From: Saccharopolyspora dendranthemae
GTDB taxonomy: Bacteria > Actinomycetota > Actinomycetes > Mycobacteriales > Pseudonocardiaceae
DNA length: 64,000 nucleotides
Assembly (NCBI RefSeq): GCF_007829955.1
Contig: NZ_VIWX01000003.1
Location: 310,001-374,000 of the forward strand
Reading direction: 5' to 3'
Shown piece after piece: positions 1 to 7,333 of this stretch (positions are counted from its first letter, which is position 1; the number at the start of each line of letters is the position of its first letter). The notes beneath the pieces are model-generated. The model had not been told where the DNA came from and did no database searches. It worked only from the letters and a program-made list of their open reading frames with translations. Both the position numbers and the translations under genes were made by a program.

Positions 1-33
1 CGGACGTTGTTATTCGTGAGTGGTCGTGCCGGA

Positions 34-49
34 TGTTTCACGTGGAACA
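34..49. other. parS: parS centromere site
   Basis: Read on the minus strand the 16 bases are TGTTCCACGTGAAACA, which fits the ParB-binding parS consensus TGTTNCACGTGAAACA at every position. ParB spreads from such sites to organise and segregate the origin region. The gene order to the right matches the parAB-proximal block of mycobacteria, so a parS here is expected. No other full match was seen in the window. Confidence 0.9.
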
Positions 50-235
50 ACAGGCTGGCGCTGGTCCGCGGAGTTCGCCCGTTGGATCTTGTTCGCGCAC
101 GTGGTTAGGGACGTCACCCCTTCGAGGCGGTTCCCGTGAGTAGCGGTGCTTCCCGTCCGGCAGGCGAGCGGCCTATTCTGGCGATACTCCCGCCGTTGTG
201 GTGCGCGGGTTCTGCTTGGTTTTCCGGGAGGTCAG

Positions 236-862
236 GTGTCGCGACGTGTGGTCGGCGTCACGTTGGACAACCTCGACCACCTGCCCCCGCGGTGTCGCCG
301 GTGCGTCTACTGGGAACTGGCGCCGCACATCAGGGAGCAGGCGGAGGAGTTCGGCGAGACCGAGCTGGAGAAGGAAGCCTGGGTCTCCAGCGTGCTGCTG
401 GAGTGGGGTTCCTGCGGTCGCATCATCTACGTCGACGGCGTACCCGCCGGGTATGCGATCTACGCGCCGCCGGCCGCCGTGCCGCGAGCGGCGTCCTTCC
501 CCACCGCGCCGGTGAGCGCGGATGCCGTGCTGCTCACCGCGCTCAAGGTGACCTCCGAGTTCGAGGAGGGCGGTCTCGGGCGCGTGCTGGTCCAGAACGT
601 CGCCAAGGACCTGACCAGGCGCGGGGTGAAGGCCGTGGAGGCCTTCGGCGATCTCAGCGGCGAAGCCGAGGGCTGCGTGATCCCGGCCGGGTTCCTCCAG
701 CAGGTCGGCTTCAAGACCGTTCGCCAGCACCCGAAGTGGCCGCGCATGCGCCTGGAGCTGCGCACGGCCATCAGCTGGAAGGAAGACGTCGAGGCCGCCC
801 TGGAGCGCTTGCTGACCTCGGTCACGATCACCACGGCGGAGCCGGCGGTCGGACGCGCCTAG
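236..862 (+). CDS. GNAT-like N-acetyltransferase family protein (Rv3916c type)
   Basis: A 208-residue protein of the acetyltransferase-like family that sits beside parB in many actinobacteria. The GTG start at 236 is preceded by GGGAGGT at 226-232; an in-frame reading open from 146 has no comparable ribosome site. The N-terminus contains a short Cys-containing segment (PPRCRRCVYWE), followed by an alpha/beta body whose central part (LKVTSEFEEGGLGRVLVQ) resembles the acetyl-CoA pyrophosphate loop region of GNAT enzymes. The substrate is unknown. It is convergent with the CwlM-like gene, matching the Rv3916c/Rv3915 arrangement. Family assignment is from resemblance and position. Confidence 0.75.
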   Translation: MSRRVVGVTLDNLDHLPPRCRRCVYWELAPHIREQAEEFGETELEKEAWVSSVLLEWGSCGRIIYVDGVPAGYAIYAPPAAVPRAASFPTAPVSADAVLLTALKVTSEFEEGGLGRVLVQNVAKDLTRRGVKAVEAFGDLSGEAEGCVIPAGFLQQVGFKTVRQHPKWPRMRLELRTAISWKEDVEAALERLLTSVTITTAEPAVGRA

Positions 863-950
863 GACCGCGACGCGCGCTCGTCAGCGGTTCTCCGACGGCC
901 GGAAACGGGCTCGCGCGGGGAAGGTCCGGTGGAAGCGGGTGCAGGAGTTC

Positions 951-2099
951 TCAGGCGCCCTCGGCGCGCGCCAGCTCGTGGCGCAGCAGATCGTCGAAGG
1001 TGAACGTGCCCGTCGGCTGGTCGTCCTTGCCGAGCAGGTAGAGGCGCTTGACCGCGACCAGCAGGCCTTCGGCCACCACGTCGCGGAACGCCGGGTCGAG
1101 CAGCCGGTTGCGGTCGCCGTCGTTGGTCAGGTAACCGATCTCCATCCGCACCGCGGGCATCCGGGTCAGCCGCAGGACGTCCCAGGTCTTCGGGTGGGTG
1201 CGGCAGTCGCGCATGCCGGTGCGGGCCACGATCTCGCGCTGCAGGAACCCGGCGAGCGCCTCCCCCACCGTCGAGGTGGTGCCGTTGCCGGTGCCGAAGT
1301 GGAAGCTCGCGACGCCCTCGGCCAGCGAGGACGGGTTGGCGTCCGCGTGCAGCGACAGGAACATGTCGGCACCGGCCTCGTTGGCGAACTTGGCGCGGTC
1401 GGCGTCCGGCGGGCAGGCGTTGGGGCCGCGCGTGATCAGCGCTTCCATGCCGGTGGCCACCATCCGGCCTTCGAGCCGGCGGGCCAGGTCCCAGGTCAGG
1501 TCGGCCTCGGAGACGTCGCCCGAGGTGACGCCGCGGTCGCCGCCCCCGTGGCCGGGGTCGATCACGATGCGCTTGCCGCGCAGCCGCGGTCCGGCCCGGC
1601 GCACCTTCTCCTGCTCGCGGAGGAACACCGGCCGGCCACCGCGGACCTTGGGGGCGAGCTGCTTGAGCGCGCGCAACGTGCCGGGACCGCAGATGCCGTC
1701 CGGGGTGAGCCCGTAGTCGCGCTGGAAGCTGCGCAGCGCCTGCTCCGTCTCCGCGCTGAAGATCCCGTCGGGGCGGCCCGCGTCGTAGCCCAGCTCCAGC
1801 AGGCGCTCCTGCAGGGCGAACACGTCGTCACCGCTGATCGGCTTGGACACCAGGAACGCCAGCGAGCGGTCGCCGAGGCGCCAGCGGGCGTCGGTGAGTG
1901 CGCGATAGGTGGCCGAGCCGACGACGCCGTCGGTGATCAGGCCGCGCTGCTGCTGAAAACCGCGTACCGCTTGTTCCACCGCTTCGTCGAAGAGCGCGGG
2001 CCCCGGCCGGCCGTTGGCCGGCAGCAGTCCCAGCGACGCAAGGGTGTTCTTGATCTCGGCAACGGCCGGACCGACGTCACCGCGGTGGAGCAGCTGCAT
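951..2099 (-). CDS. cwlM: CwlM-like N-acetylmuramoyl-L-alanine amidase family protein
   Basis: A 382-residue protein without signal peptide or membrane segment. Two peptidoglycan-binding-like domains (about residues 4-66 and 85-146) precede an Amidase_3 domain (about 175-355). The ATG at 2099 follows AGGAG at 5 bases. In M. tuberculosis CwlM is a cytoplasmic activator of MurA controlled by PknB phosphorylation of a C-terminal threonine; here the C-terminal GTFTF motif (364-368) is present. Unlike my recollection of the mycobacterial protein, the zinc-ligand positions look intact: H184 in DPGHGG, E198 in SEADL, H251 in SLHAD, and the catalytic Glu E320 in MEIGY. It could therefore be regulator, hydrolase or both. 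A hairpin separates it from trxA, so it has its own promoter in 2100-2352. Confidence 0.88.
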   Translation of the reverse strand: MQLLHRGDVGPAVAEIKNTLASLGLLPANGRPGPALFDEAVEQAVRGFQQQRGLITDGVVGSATYRALTDARWRLGDRSLAFLVSKPISGDDVFALQERLLELGYDAGRPDGIFSAETEQALRSFQRDYGLTPDGICGPGTLRALKQLAPKVRGGRPVFLREQEKVRRAGPRLRGKRIVIDPGHGGGDRGVTSGDVSEADLTWDLARRLEGRMVATGMEALITRGPNACPPDADRAKFANEAGADMFLSLHADANPSSLAEGVASFHFGTGNGTTSTVGEALAGFLQREIVARTGMRDCRTHPKTWDVLRLTRMPAVRMEIGYLTNDGDRNRLLDPAFRDVVAEGLLVAVKRLYLLGKDDQPTGTFTFDDLLRHELARAEGA

Positions 2100-2352
2100 G
2101 CACTCCTCGCTCGATTCAGGCGTCGGCGCGACACCGACGCGGAGGATGATCGGGGTTGTCCCGAGTCTTTCGCGTTGCGGAGCGGGCCCGCGGGCTGTCG
2201 GACCCGTCGGGTCATTGTGCCTTGCGTGCCGTACCCCGGCGCTGCGGCCTACGAGCACCGGGCCGGACGTGCGACAACGGACCGTACACGAGTGATCCCT
2301 CGCTGCGGTGGAACGCGTTGCCGCAGTGGGAGCAGCCATCGTGAAAGCACGA

Positions 2353-2388
2353 ACCCGCCGTCACTGTCCTATCGACAAGACGGCGGGT
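2353..2388 (-). terminator. terminator hairpin downstream of trxA
   Basis: Arms ACCCGCCGTC (2353-2362) and GACGGCGGGT (2379-2388) are perfectly complementary, 10 bp with a 16-base loop. It lies 60 bases beyond the trxA stop and before the cwlM promoter region. There is no clear U-tract, as is common in high-GC actinobacteria. Confidence 0.65.
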
Positions 2389-2448
2389 GCGCGTTATTCG
2401 GTTGCCTCGAAACGAGGCGGACTTCACAGCGACATCACACGAGCGACA

Positions 2449-2775
2449 TCACAGGTAGTCGGAGAGGTCCGACAGCAGAGCGGCCTTCGGCTTGGCGCCG
2501 ACGATCTGCTTGACCGGCTCGCCGTTCTGGAAGACCAGCAGGGTCGGGACCGACATCACCTGGTAGTCGCGGGACACGCTGGGGTTCTGGTCGATGTCGA
2601 GCTTGGCGACGGTGATCTTGTCGGCGTGCTCGTCGGCGATCTCCTCCAGCACCGGGGCGACCATCTTGCATGGGCCGCACCAGGTCGCCCAGAAGTCGAC
2701 CAGCACGGGCTTGTCGCTGTCCAGGACGGTGCTCTTGAAGGAATCGGCGTCCACGGTCACGGTGTTGCCGGCCAT
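2449..2775 (-). CDS. trxA: thioredoxin
   Basis: A 108-residue cytoplasmic thioredoxin, the usual family length. The active-site WCGPC is at residues 32-36 with the cis-proline segment VPTLLVF further on. It reduces disulfides in target proteins and is itself reduced by the TrxB encoded just upstream. The ATG at 2775 is preferred over the ATG two codons earlier because GGGAG lies 6 bases before it. The gap from trxB is 61 bases with no hairpin noticed, so the two genes are probably cotranscribed from the SigR-like promoter ahead of trxB. Confidence 0.97.
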   Translation of the reverse strand: MAGNTVTVDADSFKSTVLDSDKPVLVDFWATWCGPCKMVAPVLEEIADEHADKITVAKLDIDQNPSVSRDYQVMSVPTLLVFQNGEPVKQIVGAKPKAALLSDLSDYL

Positions 2776-2836
2776 GTTCATCTCCCTGTTTCTGCTTCGG
2801 TTGAAGTGGTCTGGGTGTCGAACGGTGAGCTCGGGG

Positions 2837-3817
2837 TCAGGCCCCGTAGCCGCCGCCGACCAGCTCGGAGGCGACCTCGGCCTGCGGGGTCTCGTGCTCG
2901 GCGAGCCAGCGCTCGGCGTCGATCGCGGCGGAGCAACCGGAACCGGCGGCGGTGATGGCCTGCCGGTAGGTGTGGTCCACCAGGTCGCCGCAGGCGAACA
3001 CGCCGGGGATGCCGGTGTGCGTGCCGGGCTGCTCGACCTGCACGTAGCCCTCGTCGTCGAGGGTGACCTGGCCGCGGACCAGCTGGCTGCGCGGGTCGTG
3101 GCCGATGGCCACGAACATCCCGCTGACCGCCAGCTCGGAGGTCTCACCGGTGGCGGTGTCGCGCAGCTTCAGCCCGGCGACCTTGCCCTCGCCCTGGACC
3201 TCGTCGACGGCCTTGTTGGTCAGCCACTTGATCTTCTCGTTGGCCCGCGCGCGCTCCAGCATGATCTTGGAGGAGCGGAACTCGTCGCGGCGGTGGATGA
3301 TGGTCACCGACTTCGCGAAGCGGGTCAGGAAGGTGGCCTCCTCCATCGCCGAGTCACCGCCGCCGATGACGGCGATGTCCTGGTCGCGGAAGAAGAACCC
3401 GTCGCAGGTGGCGCAGGCGGACACGCCGCGGCCGAGCAGGGTTTCCTCGCCCGGGACGTCGAGGTAGCGGGCCGCGGCACCCATCGCGAGGATGACGGCG
3501 CGGGCCTTGTGCTCCACCCCGTTGGCGACGACGGTCTTGACGTCACCGGAGAGGTCGATGCGCTCGACGTCCTCGGTGCGCAGCTCGGCGCCGAAGCGCT
3601 GGGCCTGGGAGCGCATCTGCTCCATCAGGTCGGGACCCATGATCCCGTCGGAGAACCCGGGGTAGTTCTCCACGTCGGTGGTGGTCATCAGTGCGCCACC
3701 GAACTGGGTTCCCTCGAAGATCACCGGCTCCAGCTCTGCCCGTGCCGCGTACACCGCAGCGGTGTAGCCGGCAGGACCGGAACCGACGATGATCACGTTG
3801 CGGACGTCGCTGGTCAC
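2837..3817 (-). CDS. trxB: thioredoxin-disulfide reductase
   Basis: A 326-residue NADPH-dependent flavoenzyme. Residues 12-17 (GSGPAG) form the FAD dinucleotide fold, C135-A-T-C138 is the redox centre, and GGGDSA around 152-157 is the NADPH-binding motif. The C-terminal ACGDLVD segment is the second FAD contact. The start is GTG at 3817 with AAGGGG upstream; a longer open frame to 3931 has no translation signal. It supplies electrons to the adjacent thioredoxin. A SigR/SigH-type promoter lies 58 bases upstream, which matches the thiol-stress control known for trxBA in Streptomyces and mycobacteria. Confidence 0.97.
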   Translation of the reverse strand: MTSDVRNVIIVGSGPAGYTAAVYAARAELEPVIFEGTQFGGALMTTTDVENYPGFSDGIMGPDLMEQMRSQAQRFGAELRTEDVERIDLSGDVKTVVANGVEHKARAVILAMGAAARYLDVPGEETLLGRGVSACATCDGFFFRDQDIAVIGGGDSAMEEATFLTRFAKSVTIIHRRDEFRSSKIMLERARANEKIKWLTNKAVDEVQGEGKVAGLKLRDTATGETSELAVSGMFVAIGHDPRSQLVRGQVTLDDEGYVQVEQPGTHTGIPGVFACGDLVDHTYRQAITAAGSGCSAAIDAERWLAEHETPQAEVASELVGGGYGA

Positions 3818-3874
3818 CGTGCCCCTTCCCTTCGTCGCGTCTCCGCCGCGCGAGGAGCGTGACGGTATTGGCAT

Positions 3875-3902
3875 CAACGCGATCCTATTCGGCGATGTTC
3901 CC
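3875..3902 (-). promoter_or_regulatory. SigR/SigH-type promoter of trxB-trxA
   Basis: On the minus strand GGGAAC (3902-3897) is followed by exactly 18 bases and GTTG (3878-3875). The disulfide-stress sigma factor consensus is GGAAT/C, 18-19 bases, GTT. Position 58 bases ahead of the trxB start is appropriate. Confidence 0.75.
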
Positions 3903-3958
3903 GATCTCAGGGACCCGGTGCCGCAGAGCACACCGCGCCTGGATCTCGTCGCGACGAC

Positions 3959-3993
3959 GGTCCCGGCACGCGCGGGCAGCGCCTGCCGGGACC
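3959..3993 (-). terminator. hairpin between anti-sigma gene and trxB
   Basis: Arms GGTCCCGGCA (3959-3968) and TGCCGGGACC (3984-3993) pair perfectly over 10 bp with a 15-base loop. It lies in the 334-base interval 3818-4151, which otherwise holds only the trxB promoter, and could end the sigM/anti-sigma transcript. Confidence 0.5.
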
Positions 3994-4151
3994 GGGTCGA
4001 GCGCGGGTGGACGGGAGTCGCGGAACGGCCTCGCGACCTGCGGTTCCTCCGGGAGGGAGCGGGGACGCCGATGAGCGTCCGCCAGGCGCGGCTCCCGGCC
4101 CCGGAGGACCCGCTCGTCGTCCGGCGAGCGGAACGAGCGCGAGATCAGGTC

Positions 4152-4958
4152 TCAGCCGCCACCGAAGGTGCTGTCGGAGATCGTCGAGGGGTGTCCCGTG
4201 CCGCAGTCGGGACCGACCGCCAGGAGGCGGAACTTGCCGATGCCGCCGCCCGGCAGGATCAGCAGCTGACCCGGTCGGCCGTCGAGGGTGATCTCGCGGG
4301 CCCCCATCGGTTTTCCGCCCCGGACGCCGTTGGCCTGCAGGCAGCCGATCAGCTGCTGCGGGTCTGCGAGCGTCGAGATGTACTGGTCCGAGGACATGAC
4401 CTGCGAGAACTGCTGCCCGTCGAGGGTGACCTGGTCGCCGCTCAGGGCCAGCGGAGCCCCCTGACCACCGCCTGGCTGGGTGTTCGGGACGGGTGGCTGG
4501 GCGGTGTTGCTGTCCTCGCCGGTTCCCGGCAGCACCGCGACGATCACGGCCGCGGCCGCGGCGGCGACGCCCACCAGACCGGCCCCGATGGTGGTCCTGC
4601 GACGTCGGCGGGCCTTGGCCGCGGCGAAGTCGACGACCTGGGCCTCACCGGCAGCGGGTGCCGGCGGCGCGGGCGACTGCTGCGGGGCGTGGTCCCAGTT
4701 GCGGACCTCGTCCTGCAGGGCGGCGTCGATGCGCGCGGAGACGTCGTCGGGAATGGTCAGCGGCGGCAGGTCGGCGAGATCGGTGCTGGTGGCGTCCAGC
4801 GCCGCCATGATCTCCCGGGCCTCCGGGTCCGCTTCGACCTGACGACGCAGTTCGTCGGCGGTCGGGCCATCCAGCACTCCCGCGTGCAGATCGGCCAGGA
4901 GGTCAAGGGACCAGGGTGGTCCCTGCGGCGCTTCCGCGCGCCGGCTCTCCCCACTCAT
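4152..4958 (-). CDS. membrane anti-sigma factor for the SigM-type sigma factor
   Basis: A 268-residue single-pass protein. The N-terminal domain (1-85) is cytoplasmic, an Arg-rich stop (115-121) precedes one membrane helix at about 123-144, and an extracytoplasmic domain follows. No HxxxCxxC zinc motif is visible, so this is not a ZAS-type anti-sigma factor. Its ATG overlaps the sigM stop by four bases (ATGA), indicating translational coupling, and GGAGGG lies upstream. Position matches Rv3912, the SigM regulator gene of M. tuberculosis. Function is inferred from position and topology. Confidence 0.8.
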   Translation of the reverse strand: MSGESRRAEAPQGPPWSLDLLADLHAGVLDGPTADELRRQVEADPEAREIMAALDATSTDLADLPPLTIPDDVSARIDAALQDEVRNWDHAPQQSPAPPAPAAGEAQVVDFAAAKARRRRRTTIGAGLVGVAAAAAAVIVAVLPGTGEDSNTAQPPVPNTQPGGGQGAPLALSGDQVTLDGQQFSQVMSSDQYISTLADPQQLIGCLQANGVRGGKPMGAREITLDGRPGQLLILPGGGIGKFRLLAVGPDCGTGHPSTISDSTFGGG

Positions 4959-5560
4959 CGTCCCTCCCGTCGACGCATTGCCATAGCGTCATCTGGGACG
5001 TTCGCATCTGCACTTGGGTTCCGCAGGTGCCCCAGAAGTTTCGCGAGTCTTGCCCGCCCGCGTGCGCAGCGGCTCTTGACGGTGCCGTCGGCGACGCCGA
5101 GCATCGCGGCGGCCTCGGCCACCGAATACCCCTCGACGTCGACCAGGACGATCGCCGCTCGCTGGTCCTCGGGGAGCTGGGACAGCGCTTCCTGCACGAC
5201 CATGCTGGTGTCCCGATCGGCGATCGCGTCGCGCGGGACCGCCGGTTCGGGGCCCGTTTCGGGCAGCGGAACCGTGGGCCTCGCCTGACGGCGCCGGATC
5301 CGGTCCAGGCACGCGTTCACCACGATCCGGTGCAGCCAGGTGGTGACCCGCGATTCGGCGCGGAACGACGCGGCGTTGCGGAAGGCCGAGATCATGGCGT
5401 CCTGCAGCGCGTCGGCCGCTTCGTCGGGATCGCGCATGGTCCGCAGCGCCACGGCCCACAGCCGGTCCCGATGTCGGCGGAAGAGTTCGGAGAACGCATG
5501 TGGATCCCCGTGTGCGTGCGCCGCTATGAGTTCGGCGTCTGAGGGGGCAGGGACAGACAC
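4955..5560 (-). CDS. sigM: ECF RNA polymerase sigma factor, SigM type
   Basis: A 201-residue ECF sigma factor. Region 2 (about 25-92) contains DEAADALQDAMISAF and the promoter-melting segment; region 4 (about 125-182) contains LPEDQRAAIVLVDVEGYSVA and the helix-turn-helix ending in GTVKSRCARGRARLA. It lies between the trxBA/anti-sigma genes and murJ as SigM does in mycobacteria. The start is GTG at 5560; no good SD is present and the untranslated leader may be very short (TATTGT lies 8 bases before the start). Activity is presumably held back by the product of the overlapping downstream gene. Confidence 0.9.
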   Translation of the reverse strand: MSVPAPSDAELIAAHAHGDPHAFSELFRRHRDRLWAVALRTMRDPDEAADALQDAMISAFRNAASFRAESRVTTWLHRIVVNACLDRIRRRQARPTVPLPETGPEPAVPRDAIADRDTSMVVQEALSQLPEDQRAAIVLVDVEGYSVAEAAAMLGVADGTVKSRCARGRARLAKLLGHLRNPSADANVPDDAMAMRRREGR

Positions 5561-5642
5561 GGGTCATGACAATACTGATCGTGAGAAGGCCCCAGGGCGC
5601 GTGCGTCGAACGCGACCGGATTTCCCTGGTCAGCAACGAGAG

Positions 5643-5678
5643 GAGCGGACGTGATCACGCTGGTGATCACGTCCGCTC
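5643..5678 (-). terminator. strong terminator hairpin after the murJ/pseudokinase genes
   Basis: Perfect 16-bp stem: left arm 5643-5658 and right arm 5663-5678 around loop GCTG. It starts 15 bases past the stop of the pseudokinase gene and separates it from sigM. No U-run follows. Confidence 0.85.
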
Positions 5679-5692
5679 GTCGTGTCGCCGGG

Positions 5693-7249
5693 TCAGGCGG
5701 CCGATCCGGTCAGCGCGATCTCGTTGATCTGCGAGGTGAACTGCCCGCCGTTCTGCGCCAGCTCGGTGACCACGACCAGGATCTTGCTGCTGGGCGCGGC
5801 CGCCTCCAGCTGGATCGGCGTGTCACCGGCGGCGAGGACTCCGCCGCCGAGCAGCTTGGAGTCCATGCTCGGCGAACCGTCGACCTGGCGGATCTCCACC
5901 TTCGTCCCCGCGCTGGGCGAGTTGATGACGATCTGCTGCAGCACCGCAGGACGTTCCAGGGTCAGCACGGCACCGGTCGCGGTGTTGATGCCGCCGGGAC
6001 CGAGCTGCTGGAAGTAGCCGAAGGTCGACCAGTGCGTGCTCGGATCGCCGTCGAACAGGTTGTTGATCCGGTTCGGCGCGTCGGGCTCGCCCTTCGCCGT
6101 GTAGGACGTGCCCTCCGAGATCCGCACCGGTGCCGCCGGCCGCGGTTGTTGCGCGGCGGTGCCCGGGTTGTTGCCCTGGATCACCTGGCCGGTGCCGCTC
6201 TGCTGGTTCGACTCGGTGAAGATGCCGATCACGCCGACGGCGATCCAGCCGATCACCAGGATCGTCGCGACGGCCAGCACTCCCACGCTGATCGCGAGCT
6301 TGCGGCGCTTCGCGTGGTCCGGCTTCGGATCGTCGCGACGCCACACCTCGTTCGACTCGGCCGGCGGTGTGCCGCCGGCGAGCGTGTTGGCGGGTTCGTA
6401 CGTCGCGTACTGCTCCAGCACGCGCAGCACCGCGGCACCCGTGCGGACTCCACCGGTGGTGCCGGTCGAATCCGGGTTGCCCAGCGCCCGGACCGCGACG
6501 GTGGACAGCTCCATCGGCACGGTCGGGCGGAGAGTGCGTGGTGCGACGAGGTTTCCGTCCGGTCCGGTCGGTGCCGGCGGCAGGGCCTCGGGCGCGTCGC
6601 CCAGCGCCCAGCGACCGGTCAGCAGCAGGTACAGCGCGGCGCCGAGGCCCCGCACGTCGTCGCTGGAGGTCGCGTGCGAGAGCGGCCCGGGGAACGCCAT
6701 CCGCACTTCGCCTTCCGGTGTGACCCGGATGCGCTGGGGGTGATCGGCGCCCAGGACCAGGCCCGCGTGGTGCGCCGACTCGACGGCGGCCGCCAGCGGC
6801 TGCATCAGCCGAGCAGCGGTGCCGGGAGGCAGCGGTCCTTCGGCGACCAGGTCCAGGAGGTCCGTGCCGTGCGTCCACTCGGCGATGACCAGGCCGAGAA
6901 CGCCGGGGGGATCACCTGCGGACTGGGTGACGACGTCGAGCACCCGCGCGACGCCGACGTGGTTGAAGGTGCTGGCGTGCATCGCGCGTTCCAGGGTGCG
7001 TCGCGCGTTGGTGGCGGCCTCGGCGTCGGCGCGATCCCCGATCAGGATCGTCAGCGCGACGTCGCGGCCCAGGACTCCGTCCTTGGCACGCCACAGTTCG
7101 GCGTTGCAGCGCTCGTCGGTGCCGACTTTGGAGAGCAGCCGGTACCGGCCGTGATCCAAAACCCGGCCGGGTGTGAGCTGCTCCGTCGAAGCATCGGCTT
7201 CCGGTTCTTCGCTGTCCGCCGCGATCCGCTCGGTCGGTTTGCTGGTCAC
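5693..7249 (-). CDS. membrane pseudokinase partner of MurJ
   Basis: A 518-residue protein with a kinase-like fold (about 25-285), one membrane helix (about 318-344) and an extracytoplasmic discoidin-like domain (about 375-515, with DGDPSTHW). The kinase part is degenerate: the ATP lysine region reads DVALTIL, the HRD position is HPQ, and no DFG is seen. In M. tuberculosis the equivalent pseudokinase and sugar-binding-like parts are fused to MurJ (Rv3910) and, once phosphorylated by PknB, recruit FhaA to inhibit lipid II flipping. Here they are a separate gene directly after murJ. GTG at 7249 follows GAGGGAAG. Confidence 0.85.
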   Translation of the reverse strand: MTSKPTERIAADSEEPEADASTEQLTPGRVLDHGRYRLLSKVGTDERCNAELWRAKDGVLGRDVALTILIGDRADAEAATNARRTLERAMHASTFNHVGVARVLDVVTQSAGDPPGVLGLVIAEWTHGTDLLDLVAEGPLPPGTAARLMQPLAAAVESAHHAGLVLGADHPQRIRVTPEGEVRMAFPGPLSHATSSDDVRGLGAALYLLLTGRWALGDAPEALPPAPTGPDGNLVAPRTLRPTVPMELSTVAVRALGNPDSTGTTGGVRTGAAVLRVLEQYATYEPANTLAGGTPPAESNEVWRRDDPKPDHAKRRKLAISVGVLAVATILVIGWIAVGVIGIFTESNQQSGTGQVIQGNNPGTAAQQPRPAAPVRISEGTSYTAKGEPDAPNRINNLFDGDPSTHWSTFGYFQQLGPGGINTATGAVLTLERPAVLQQIVINSPSAGTKVEIRQVDGSPSMDSKLLGGGVLAAGDTPIQLEAAAPSSKILVVVTELAQNGGQFTSQINEIALTGSAA

Positions 7250-7333
7250 CTTCCCTCTCCCGCTCCCTCCGGTCCGCCTACGGGTTGCCCTCACGGAAGG
7301 AGACTTCCTACATGAGGGTACGTGACGGGAATG

